A stretch of 5,447 bases of DNA from Hyphomicrobiales bacterium (lineage in GTDB: Bacteria > Pseudomonadota > Alphaproteobacteria > Rhizobiales > Beijerinckiaceae): assembly GCA_003567055.1 (NCBI GenBank), contig PXAW01000014.1:1-5447 (forward strand), in the 5' to 3' direction. The translations under genes were made by a program, and so were the position numbers. The notes beneath the pieces are model-generated. The model ran no database searches. It saw nothing but the letters and a program-made list of their open reading frames with translations, and was not told the origin of the DNA. Numbering within the stretch: the first letter of the stretch is position 1; each line of letters begins with the position of its first letter. Below are positions 1 to 5,305 of the stretch, one piece after another.

Positions 1-576
1 CAGGAACCAAGTCTTCGAGCCCCGCGGAAAAGCGAAAATCCTGCTCCCTTTTCCCCGCCGCTTTCGATCGAACCAGAGGTCCATGATTTCCTGCATTTCG
101 GTGGTCTGTTCGACGGACGGGTCAGGTGCCGGTCGCGAACGACCATCCCGGCCGGCGAAGTAGATGAACCGCGAGCGTGTGAACGCGACTGTTTCGGCAT
201 GCATGCGCCGGAGGAGGTCGGGTTTATACAACCAGATCTGCAGCGCGATATCAGCGTCGGAGGGCTCTTCGCCAATCTCAAGTGACAGTCCTGCGCGTTC
301 TGCCGCGTCGATCAATTCCTCGGCTTTTTCTTTGCTGGCGGTTTCATGGACGTAATAGAGCGCGTCCACCATGTCCTGGGGAACCTTGTCATCAGGCTTC
401 ATCAGAATGCCCGCCAGATCGTCATACGGGAATTCATCATCAACCTGCGGCGGCAAAGTCAGCCCTCGATTGGCAAAATAGTCCTGCCATTTTGCGAAGA
501 AGGTCAGCAGGTGTTGAGCCGAAACGCTCTTGAGACGGTCCGGGTTGGTGAAACTGCGCGGATTGAACGAGGCCAT
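1..576 (-). CDS. Unrecognised soluble protein, N-terminal 192 codons (runs off the left edge)
   Basis: Reading the minus strand from the ATG at 576 gives an uninterrupted frame of exactly 192 codons to position 1, with no stop, so the gene continues outside the window. It begins MASFNPRSFTNPDRLKSVSA. An AGGAG Shine-Dalgarno (complement of 588-592) lies 11 nt before the start. The protein looks genuine: mixed charged and hydrophobic helices, a Trp/Phe/Tyr-rich N-terminal part (residues 24-50), acidic stretches (46-64, 98-109), and a basic segment RKRRGKGSR at 171-179. I see no signal peptide, membrane segment or catalytic motif. I do not recognise a named family, although the opening resembles hypothetical proteins of alphaproteobacterial accessory regions; that is memory, not a search result. 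It is transcribed away from the phage-like operon and shares its control region, so it could be an accessory, regulatory or defence gene. Confidence is high that it is a gene and low for function. Confidence 0.85.
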   Translation of the reverse strand, partial: MASFNPRSFTNPDRLKSVSAQHLLTFFAKWQDYFANRGLTLPPQVDDEFPYDDLAGILMKPDDKVPQDMVDALYYVHETASKEKAEELIDAAERAGLSLEIGEEPSDADIALQIWLYKPDLLRRMHAETVAFTRSRFIYFAGRDGRSRPAPDPSVEQTTEMQEIMDLWFDRKRRGKGSRIFAFPRGSKTWFL

Positions 577-612
577 GGGCGAATCGGCTCCTTTCTCTAG
601 GGGAACAAGCAA

Positions 613-641
613 AGGCTAGGATTGACCAGCGAGCCGCGCAA
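613..641 (-). promoter_or_regulatory. Possible sigma-70-type promoter for the leftward gene
   Basis: On the minus strand a -35-like TTGCGC (complement of 636-641) is followed after exactly 17 nt by TAGCCT (complement of 613-618), which keeps the T, A and final T of the -10 consensus. The implied transcript would start around 606, leaving a leader of about 30 nt with the Shine-Dalgarno at 588-592 before the ATG at 576. Each hexamer is only a partial match, so the call rests mainly on spacing and position. Confidence 0.35.
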
Positions 642-647
642 GAAAAT

Positions 648-662
648 GTTCCCTGTAAGTTC
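648..662. promoter_or_regulatory. LexA (SOS) box, alphaproteobacterial type
   Basis: The sequence GTTC-CCTGTAA-GTTC is a perfect match to the GTTC-N7-GTTC direct repeat recognised by LexA in Alphaproteobacteria (known from Rhodobacter and rhizobia). It sits in the divergent control region, 7 to 21 bases upstream of the candidate -35 element of the leftward gene and about 160 bases before the rightward operon. A chance match in either orientation within a region of this size is expected about 0.01 times. Which of the two transcripts it controls cannot be read from the sequence; the leftward gene is closer. Confidence 0.6.
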
Positions 663-800
663 TTGTGAAGAAGATGATTCCAGCAGGCCGCTCAAGGCGG
701 CGCCGTTGGGGGCTGATGCCTTCGCCAAGCCATCTCGTCCGACCACATCAAGATTGTCGTCCGAGTGATCCGACAAATCGGGAACCGCGCCGGTAGGTGA

Positions 801-820
801 GGAAAGCACTGGAGCTTTCC
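801..820 (+). promoter_or_regulatory. Hairpin with Shine-Dalgarno sequence in its loop and stem
   Basis: GGAAAGC (801-807) and GCTTTCC (814-820) form a perfect 7-bp inverted repeat around the loop ACTGGA. The GGAG (811-814) that would serve the ATG at 822 lies in the loop with its last G in the stem, and the stem ends one base before that ATG. In RNA this could hide the ribosome binding site of the first rightward frame. As DNA it could be an operator for a dimeric repressor. Confidence 0.45.
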
Positions 821-821
821 C

Positions 822-896
822 ATGACTGACAAGACGACCAATTCCCACATGCATGCGCACCCGACGGATGCCACCTCTCTCATCGGGGAGGCGTAA
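822..896 (+). CDS. Possible 24-residue leader peptide
   Basis: A 24-codon frame begins at ATG 822, seven bases after GGAG (811-814), and ends with TAA at 894-896, whose last base is the first base of the next start codon (TAATG). The peptide begins MTDKTTNSHMHAHPTDATS; it has three His at alternate positions (9, 11, 13) and no hydrophobic segment. The well-placed Shine-Dalgarno and the one-base overlap with the next gene suggest translational coupling. The frame has no other start codon after the stop at 798-800. I recognise no family. It may be a real microprotein, a leader that controls translation of the next gene, or chance. Confidence 0.4.
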   Translation: MTDKTTNSHMHAHPTDATSLIGEA

Positions 897-1105
897 TGAT
901 CGATCCTGACCCGCGCGAACAGGCGGCGCTGCGCGCTGCCCTGAAGAACATGGCCGAACTGATGGCCGAGATCGGGTGGACGACCCGGTTTCAAGACCTG
1001 AGCGAGCACCAGGCGCTCGCGCTGGCGACGGCCTCCGTCGACGGCTTCCAGGAAGCGATGCGCGCGAGCGCACCGGCCCCCAACGACATGGAGGTGCCGT
1101 TCTGA
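896..1105 (+). CDS. Small phage-type protein with SSB-like C-terminal tail
   Basis: This 69-residue protein starts at ATG 896, five bases after the GGAG of a GGGGAGG Shine-Dalgarno (885-891). Its stop TGA (1103-1105) overlaps the next ATG by one base. It is largely helical by composition: an Ala/Leu/Glu-rich helix at residues 6-26, an IGW turn, then a second helix at 35-57. The last residues, NDMEVPF (63-69), resemble the acidic-hydrophobic-Pro-Phe tail of bacterial SSB (DDDIPF in E. coli), which binds many replication and repair proteins. There is no OB-fold and the protein is too short to be an SSB. It opens a replication operon, so an adaptor that docks host or phage replication factors is a reasonable inference. 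The family name is unknown to me. Confidence 0.82.
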   Translation: MIDPDPREQAALRAALKNMAELMAEIGWTTRFQDLSEHQALALATASVDGFQEAMRASAPAPNDMEVPF

Positions 1106-1851
1106 TGACCGAGGTGCTGGACTTCAATCACCGCGAGAAACCACCCAGCTTCTGCGACGCAGTAAATACCCGCATCGATGCGGCGCTGGTCGCCGAGAAT
1201 ACCACACGGCCTCAGCGCGATTATCTCGGCGGCAGCCGCCTTGGCGACATCTGTTCGCGTCGGCTGCAATACGAATACCTGAAAGCCCCGCGCGACGCTG
1301 ATGGTGGTTTCTCAGGGAAATCGCTGCGCATCTTCGCCCTCGGCCATGTGCTGGAAGACCTGGCAATCGAGTGGCTGCGCAAGGCCGGGTTCAATCTGCG
1401 CACGCGCAACCGCCATGGCGAACAATTCGGCTTCACCGCGGCCGGTGGACGGGTCCAAGGCCATGCTGATGGCGTGATCATTGCGGGCCCTGATGGCTTC
1501 GCCGCCCCGGCGCTGTGGGAATGCAAATCCGCCAATGCGAAGAACTGGCGCGAAATCGCAAAGCATGGCGTGGCCAAGGCCAAGCCCGTCTACGCCGCAC
1601 AAATCGCCCTCTATCAGGCTTATCTCGGCCTGACCGAGACGCCCGCGCTCTTCACCGCCATCAATAAGGACAACTGCGAGATCTGGCACGAGCTGGTGCC
1701 CTTTGATGCAGCACTCGCCCAGTCCTCCAGCGACAAGGCGGTGACCATCCTCCGTGCCTGTGACGCAGGCGAGCTGCTGCCGCGTCACACATCCGACCCC
1801 GAACATTTCGAATGCCGCTTTTGTGCGTGGAAGGCGCGGTGCTGGTCATGA
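1105..1851 (+). CDS. PD-(D/E)XK nuclease of the RecB/Cas4/AddB type with probable Fe-S cluster
   Basis: The 248-residue product carries the RecB-family nuclease motifs in order: ALGHVLEDL with His81, GHADG with Asp122, WECK with Glu139 and Lys141, and the QxxxY motif at Gln166/Tyr170 (AAQIALYQAYLG). Four cysteines fit a [4Fe-4S] site as in AddB and Cas4: Cys50 (GDICSRR) and a C-terminal C-X2-C-X5-C at 237, 240 and 246, the same spacing as in those families. Expected activity is metal-dependent cleavage or trimming of DNA ends. The start at 1105 is chosen because it overlaps the previous stop (TGATG) and has GGAGG at 1090-1094; a longer frame from 976 would overlap the 69-residue gene. It ends by ATGA overlap with the primase gene. 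No cas1, cas2 or addA partner is seen, so recombination or replication-end processing is the likely role. Confidence 0.88.
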   Translation: MTEVLDFNHREKPPSFCDAVNTRIDAALVAENTTRPQRDYLGGSRLGDICSRRLQYEYLKAPRDADGGFSGKSLRIFALGHVLEDLAIEWLRKAGFNLRTRNRHGEQFGFTAAGGRVQGHADGVIIAGPDGFAAPALWECKSANAKNWREIAKHGVAKAKPVYAAQIALYQAYLGLTETPALFTAINKDNCEIWHELVPFDAALAQSSSDKAVTILRACDAGELLPRHTSDPEHFECRFCAWKARCWS

Positions 1852-4226
1852 CGACGGGTTCCGACATGCCCAATCCCCAGCGCATCCAGCCCGACCATGC
1901 CATGGTCGCCCGCTTTGCCGATGTGGTGTTCGGCTATTGCGATGGCCTCGCTCCGATCAGGGCCTTGACGGAAAAGGGCGCGCCCGATGCGCCCTCGCAC
2001 ACGCCATTCCTCGCAGCGGATGGCGAGCTGTCAGCCAAGCTCGCCCTGCAAGCCGATTGGGCCGCGAGCGCAGGGATGGCGCTCTTCGTGGTGCCATGCA
2101 CCGTGCTATCCGCGGCAGACGCCCGGGCCGAGAGTGTGGTGCAGACGCAGGTCGTCCTCGTCGATCTCGACAATGGTGATATCGGCGCAAAGCGGGATCA
2201 TCTGGTCAAGCACCTTGGTGCCCCCACACTGGAGGTAGCCTCGGGCGGTATTACCGATGAAGGCCAGCCCAAGCGGCACTTGTATTGGCGACTGAGCGAA
2301 CCCGCTGAGGGCGAAGACATCGCGCGCGTCTGCCGCGCACGGCATATGATCGCCTCGAAGGTTGGTGGTGATCCCTCCTTCCGTTCCGCCCACCAGCCGA
2401 TCCGAGTGGCTGGCTCGGTCCATGCAAAGAACGGCGTGCAGCGGCTGGTTGATATCGTCGCTGGCAATGAGCGGGATTATGACCTTGGCGAGCTGATCGA
2501 GGCCATTGTGGCCATGCCGCCGCTGGAAGGCGCTGCAATCGATGATCTCGATTTCAACGCCGCGACGGAAGCGCGCGGTGCGGTCACTGAACTGTTCGCC
2601 CGCAAGATCCGCGAAAGCGGCGTCGATGGCGAGACCCGGTTCGACGCGCTCTCCCGCGTCATCGGCTACTGGATCCGGCGCTGCCGCGAGGGGCATGTCA
2701 CCCCGGTTCAGGCCTGGGAGGAAATGGTCGCCTACAATGCGGCCCGTATTGACCCGCCCTGGCTGGAAGACCGGCTGCGCAAGGAGGCAGAGCGGCTCTG
2801 GAAACGCGATGCAGAACGCTACGGCGATGTCGCGGGCGACATGGGCGACGGTGATGATGGCGGCGGTGGCAGCGCCGGTGGCGGTGACGCAGGCGATGGG
2901 CCAATCCCGGTCCAGTTCACCGAGGACGCGCTGGCCGACAGTTTCGCCACGCGGCATGCCGATGTCTGGCGCTATGTCGCGCCATGGGGGCAGTGGCTGA
3001 CATGGACAGGCGCTCTTTGGCGGCGCGAGGACACGCTGCAGGCTTTCGATCTTGCACGGCGCATCTGCCGCGAGGCAGCACGCCGCTCCGCCTCGGCCAA
3101 GATTCGCACCAAGCTGTCCAGCGCAGCCACGGTGTCTGCGGTCGAGCGTCTGGCGCGGTCGGATCGTCGCCATGCGACAACGACAGAGGTCTGGGACCGT
3201 GACCCCTGGCTCCTGAACACCCAGAACGGGATCGTCGATCTGCGCAATGGCGCGGGCTCAGCCCATGACGCGCTGCGCTACATGACGAAGATCGCAGGCG
3301 CGTCAGTGGAGGGCGACTGCCCGGTCTGGCTGCAATTTCTCGACACCGTAACCGGCAGCGATGCCGAGTTGCAGGCCTATCTCCAGCGCATGGCAGGCTA
3401 CTGCCTGACAGGCGTCACGACCGAACATGCGCTGTTCTTCCTCTACGGCACCGGCGCCAACGGCAAATCCGTCTTCGCCAACACGCTGACAGCCATAATG
3501 GGCGATTACGCCACAGTGGCCCCCATGGACATGTTCATGGCCACCACCGGCGATCGCCATCCGACCGACATGGCGGGCTTGCGCGGCGCAAGGATCGTCA
3601 CCTCGATCGAGACCGAACAGGGCAGTCGTTGGGCCGAGAGCAAGCTGAAGGCGCTCACCGGGGGTGACAAGATCACCGCCCGCTTCATGCGCCAGGACTT
3701 TTTCGAGTTCATGCCGCAGTTCAAACTGCTGGTCGTCGGCAACCACAAGCCTTCCATCCGCAATGTGGATGAAGCGATGAAGCGGCGCCTGCACATGGTG
3801 CCCTTCACGGTGACCATCCCCGCCTCCAAGCGCGACAAGCGCCTGCCGGACAGGCTGCTGGCCGAACGGGACGGGATCCTCGCATGGGCGCTGCAGGGCT
3901 GCCTCGAATGGCAGAACACCGGCCTGCGCCCGCCGCCTGCCGTGATGGCTGCCACCGACGATTACTTCGAGGCCGAGGACGCACTCGGGCGCTGGATCGA
4001 GGAGCGCTGCCAGACCGGCAACAAGACCTTCTGGGCGGGCTCAACGGAACTCTTCAACAGCTGGAAGTCGTGGGCCGAAGCCAACGGCGAATACGCCGGC
4101 TCAATGAAGCGCTTCTCGGAATCCCTGAACACCAAGGGCTTTGAGAAAAACAGCAACGGGAAGGCTCGCGGATTTCGCGGGATCTGCATTCAGGACAGCA
4201 ACGATGACCTATTCGCGCAGGAGTGA
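1848..4226 (+). CDS. Primase-helicase: RepB-like AEP primase fused to D5/P4-type SF3 helicase
   Basis: The 792-residue protein looks like the element's replication initiator. Residues about 20-205 form a RepB-like archaeo-eukaryotic-type primase: LVDLDNGD with Asp106/Asp108 as metal ligands, KRHLYW with His144, and QPIRVAGSVHAKNG at 183-196. A helical region (about 238-326) follows, then a Gly/Asp-rich linker (about 331-352). A D5_N-like region (about 357-500) leads into the SF3 helicase core: Walker A GTGANGKS at 534-541, acidic motif ARIVTSIETEQG at 581-592, motif C LLVVGNHKP with Asn632, and arginine-finger candidates Arg646/Arg647. A winged-helix-like C-terminal part (about 715-782) follows. 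The start at 1848 overlaps the previous stop (ATGA); an in-frame ATG at 1812 lies inside the nuclease gene and is less likely. The Shine-Dalgarno (GGAAGG, 1829-1834) is distant, suggesting coupled translation. Confidence 0.93.
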   Translation: MTTGSDMPNPQRIQPDHAMVARFADVVFGYCDGLAPIRALTEKGAPDAPSHTPFLAADGELSAKLALQADWAASAGMALFVVPCTVLSAADARAESVVQTQVVLVDLDNGDIGAKRDHLVKHLGAPTLEVASGGITDEGQPKRHLYWRLSEPAEGEDIARVCRARHMIASKVGGDPSFRSAHQPIRVAGSVHAKNGVQRLVDIVAGNERDYDLGELIEAIVAMPPLEGAAIDDLDFNAATEARGAVTELFARKIRESGVDGETRFDALSRVIGYWIRRCREGHVTPVQAWEEMVAYNAARIDPPWLEDRLRKEAERLWKRDAERYGDVAGDMGDGDDGGGGSAGGGDAGDGPIPVQFTEDALADSFATRHADVWRYVAPWGQWLTWTGALWRREDTLQAFDLARRICREAARRSASAKIRTKLSSAATVSAVERLARSDRRHATTTEVWDRDPWLLNTQNGIVDLRNGAGSAHDALRYMTKIAGASVEGDCPVWLQFLDTVTGSDAELQAYLQRMAGYCLTGVTTEHALFFLYGTGANGKSVFANTLTAIMGDYATVAPMDMFMATTGDRHPTDMAGLRGARIVTSIETEQGSRWAESKLKALTGGDKITARFMRQDFFEFMPQFKLLVVGNHKPSIRNVDEAMKRRLHMVPFTVTIPASKRDKRLPDRLLAERDGILAWALQGCLEWQNTGLRPPPAVMAATDDYFEAEDALGRWIEERCQTGNKTFWAGSTELFNSWKSWAEANGEYAGSMKRFSESLNTKGFEKNSNGKARGFRGICIQDSNDDLFAQE
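4219..4223 (+). promoter_or_regulatory. Shine-Dalgarno sequence that fixes the resolvase start at 4231
   Basis: AGGAG at 4219-4223, at the very end of the primase gene, lies seven bases before ATG 4231. The in-frame ATG at 4237 would be 13 bases away, and the in-frame ATG at 4141 lies inside the primase gene. The ATG at 4226 opens only a four-codon frame. This supports 4231 as the start, even though it places the large palindrome inside the reading frame. Confidence 0.65.
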
Positions 4227-4230
4227 TGAA

Positions 4231-4845
4231 ATGCCAATGAAAACAGACCAATTTACGGGTTTGACGGGTTCCCCCTATATAGGCGTTACGCGCGCGCACA
4301 CGCGCGTGTCTACGGCTGATAAGGGAACACCCGTCAAACCCGTAAATTGTGATGTCCCCTATGCCTCGGACCAGGCCAAGCACACCATCCTTGCCCTCGA
4401 CCTCGGCACAACAACCGGCTGGGCCCTGCTCAGCTACGACGGGCTGATCACTAGCGGCACCGTAAGCTTCAAGCCTGGTCGCTTTGACGGCGGCGGTATG
4501 CGCTATCTGCGCTTTACCAACTGGCTGACCGAAATCGACCGGCTGTCCGGTCCGATTGCGGCGATCTGGTTCGAAGAGGTCCGCCGCCATGCCGGCACCG
4601 ATGCGAGCCACATTTACGGGGGACTGATGGCAACACTGACCGCATGGGCCGAGTTGCGCGGCGTGCCCTACGCTGGCGTTCCGGTCGGCACCATCAAGCA
4701 CCATGCCACCGGCAAGGGCAATGCGAACAAGGACGTCATGATGGCGGCCATCCGGGCCCGTGGCTTCAGCCCCGCTGATGACAACGAGGCCGATGCCATC
4801 GCGCTGCTGCTCTGGGCCATCGAGACGCAGGGAGGTCTGGCATGA
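4231..4845 (+). CDS. RuvC-like Holliday junction resolvase with unusual N-terminal extension
   Basis: The 204-residue product has the RNase H-fold pattern of phage RuvC-like resolvases. ILALDLGTTTGWA (residues 53-65) supplies Asp57, IWFEEV (112-117) supplies Glu115 or Glu116, and DDNEADAIALLLW (183-195) supplies the C-terminal acidic residues, with Asp188 the strongest candidate. A Lys-containing TGKGNANKD stretch lies at 160-168. Expected role: cutting four-way or branched DNA left by replication and recombination, before packaging. The catalytic fold begins near residue 51, so about 50 residues precede it; most are encoded by the nested palindrome at 4249-4349. No in-frame ATG, GTG or TTG lies between the palindrome and the fold; the only internal alternative is GTG 4306, inside the palindrome's loop and without a ribosome binding site. 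The gene starts four bases after the primase stop and overlaps the next gene by ATGA. Confidence 0.88.
   Translation: MPMKTDQFTGLTGSPYIGVTRAHTRVSTADKGTPVKPVNCDVPYASDQAKHTILALDLGTTTGWALLSYDGLITSGTVSFKPGRFDGGGMRYLRFTNWLTEIDRLSGPIAAIWFEEVRRHAGTDASHIYGGLMATLTAWAELRGVPYAGVPVGTIKHHATGKGNANKDVMMAAIRARGFSPADDNEADAIALLLWAIETQGGLA
4249..4349. repeat. Nested palindrome with inverted 9-bp iterons: candidate replication origin
   Basis: Two perfect 21-bp inverted arms (4249-4269 and 4329-4349) enclose 59 bases. Each arm holds two tandem 9-mers: TTTACGGGT (4252-4260) and TTGACGGGT (4261-4269) on the left, ACCCGTCAA (4329-4337) and ACCCGTAAA (4338-4346) on the right. With a two-base bulge, pairing extends inward by T4270 and CCC (4271-4273). 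The interior holds the palindrome CCTATATAGG (4274-4283), a 7-bp stem ACGCGCG/CGCGCGT (4288-4294 and 4301-4307) and the overlapping palindrome ACACGCGCGTGT (4298-4309). Placement right after the primase-helicase gene, iteron-like repeats and a small AT core suggest an origin or primase recognition site, by analogy with P4 origin iterons and the inverted RSF1010 ssi sites. The element's function is inferred; the repeats are directly visible. Confidence 0.6.
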
Positions 4846-5099
4846 CCCAGCACACTATCCTCACGCAGGCTGCTGCGGTGATTAAGAGCCGGGCCGAAAC
4901 CTATGGTCCGGCCAACACCGCACTTCGGGCGATCGCGGCCCGCTGGTCTCTGACTCTCGGTCAGCCCATCACCCCGGCACAGGTCGCGCTCTGCATGATC
5001 GACTTGAAGATGGTGCGCCTCGCCCATGACCCCAACCACCGGGACAGCCTGGTCGATGTCATCGGCTATGCCGCCCTGATACCGGAGGTACAGAGATGA
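4842..5099 (+). CDS. DUF6378-like phage protein
   Basis: The 85-residue product appears to match the DUF6378 pattern. An N-terminal helix ends in RAETYGP (17-23), followed by an Ala/Trp-rich helix (IAARW, 31-35), ITPAQVALCMIDLKMVRL (43-60), and the signature DPNHRDSLVDVIGYAAL (63-79). It is predicted all-helical and soluble. The family is common in phage genomes and has no function known to me; the resemblance to small helical nucleotide-hydrolase-like folds is only a guess. ATG 4842 overlaps the resolvase stop (ATGA), with GGAGG at 4831-4835 six bases upstream. The stop overlaps the next start in the same ATGA manner. The length looks complete for the family. Confidence 0.85.
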   Translation: MTQHTILTQAAAVIKSRAETYGPANTALRAIAARWSLTLGQPITPAQVALCMIDLKMVRLAHDPNHRDSLVDVIGYAALIPEVQR

Positions 5100-5305
5100 A
5101 ATCCATGCGCTGGCATCCTCCCGGCTATGGCGGCGAGCGCCGCGATCCCGACCAGTTCAAGCGCGATGGCTGGCACGAACAGGGGCTGCTTGCCGTTCGT
5201 GTTGATGACCAGCGCCTCACCTGGCCCGAACGTGAACTGGTCGAGCAGCTCGGCACCAAGCTCTACGGCAAGCGGGCCTCGACCAAGGAGGCACGTCATG
5301 GCTAA
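5096..5305 (+). CDS. Small conserved-looking phage protein, function unknown
   Basis: This 69-residue protein starts at ATG 5096 with GGAGG at 5084-5088, seven bases upstream, and overlaps the previous stop by ATGA. It is rich in Arg, Trp and Pro at its N-terminus (MRWHPPGYGGERRDPDQF) and continues with GWHEQGLLAVRVDDQRLTW (25-43) and a C-terminal helix ERELVEQLGTKLYGKR (45-60). The middle reads as a short beta strand plus a helix. The wording resembles a short conserved protein found between replication and packaging genes of alphaproteobacterial phages, but I cannot name a family. It has no Cys, no membrane segment and no visible catalytic motif. A small nucleic-acid-binding accessory protein is possible from its basic character. 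Its last eight bases overlap the next gene. Confidence 0.8.
   Translation: MKSMRWHPPGYGGERRDPDQFKRDGWHEQGLLAVRVDDQRLTWPERELVEQLGTKLYGKRASTKEARHG

Larger units (their letters stand above)
577..821. other. Divergent intergenic control region
   Basis: This gap of about 245 bases separates the leftward gene from the rightward operon. It holds a LexA-type box (648-662), a possible leftward promoter (613-641), an 8-bp direct repeat TCGTCCGA at 735-742 and 757-764, a 6-bp inverted repeat TTGTCG/CGACAA (754-759 and 771-776), and a 7-bp hairpin at 801-820. I could not identify a good -35/-10 pair for the rightward operon, and no convincing long gene lies inside. Confidence 0.7.

Noticed and set aside
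622..650. Rightward promoter TTGACC-N17-AATGTT.
   Set aside because: The -35 element is good but the -10 element is poor and lies about 170 bases before the first frame; not strong enough to call.
581..680. Two GANTC sites (581-585 and 676-680) as CcrM methylation control points.
   Set aside because: About one such site is expected by chance in a region of this size, so there is no enrichment.
674..796. A 40-codon rightward frame in the control region, starting at ATG 674.
   Set aside because: Its product is Arg/Pro-rich with a run of five Arg in six residues, the purine-rich stretch before it directly abuts the ATG, and it covers the repeat cluster; it looks like non-coding sequence read by chance.
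597..1127. A 176-codon leftward frame overlapping the control region and the 69-residue gene.
   Set aside because: Arg/Ser/Pro-rich product with no domain, antisense to well-supported genes; a typical shadow in GC-rich DNA.
1812..1847. Alternative primase start at ATG 1812.
   Set aside because: It lies 40 bases inside the nuclease gene over its Cys-rich end and adds only 12 residues; the ATGA overlap at 1848 matches the other junctions of the operon.
2106..3173. A 355-codon leftward frame antisense to the primase-helicase gene.
   Set aside because: It is long, but the sense strand encodes clear primase motifs across the same bases, and the antisense product shows no recognisable domain.
4141..4230. 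Alternative resolvase start at ATG 4141, inside the primase gene.
   Set aside because: No ribosome binding site of note, and the added residues overlap the winged-helix end of the primase; ATG 4231 has AGGAG at ideal spacing.
4249..4349. Reading the palindrome as a rho-independent terminator or a CRISPR repeat pair.
   Set aside because: No U-run follows the stem, and the gene continues through it; there are only two inverted arms with no regular spacers, so it is not a CRISPR array.
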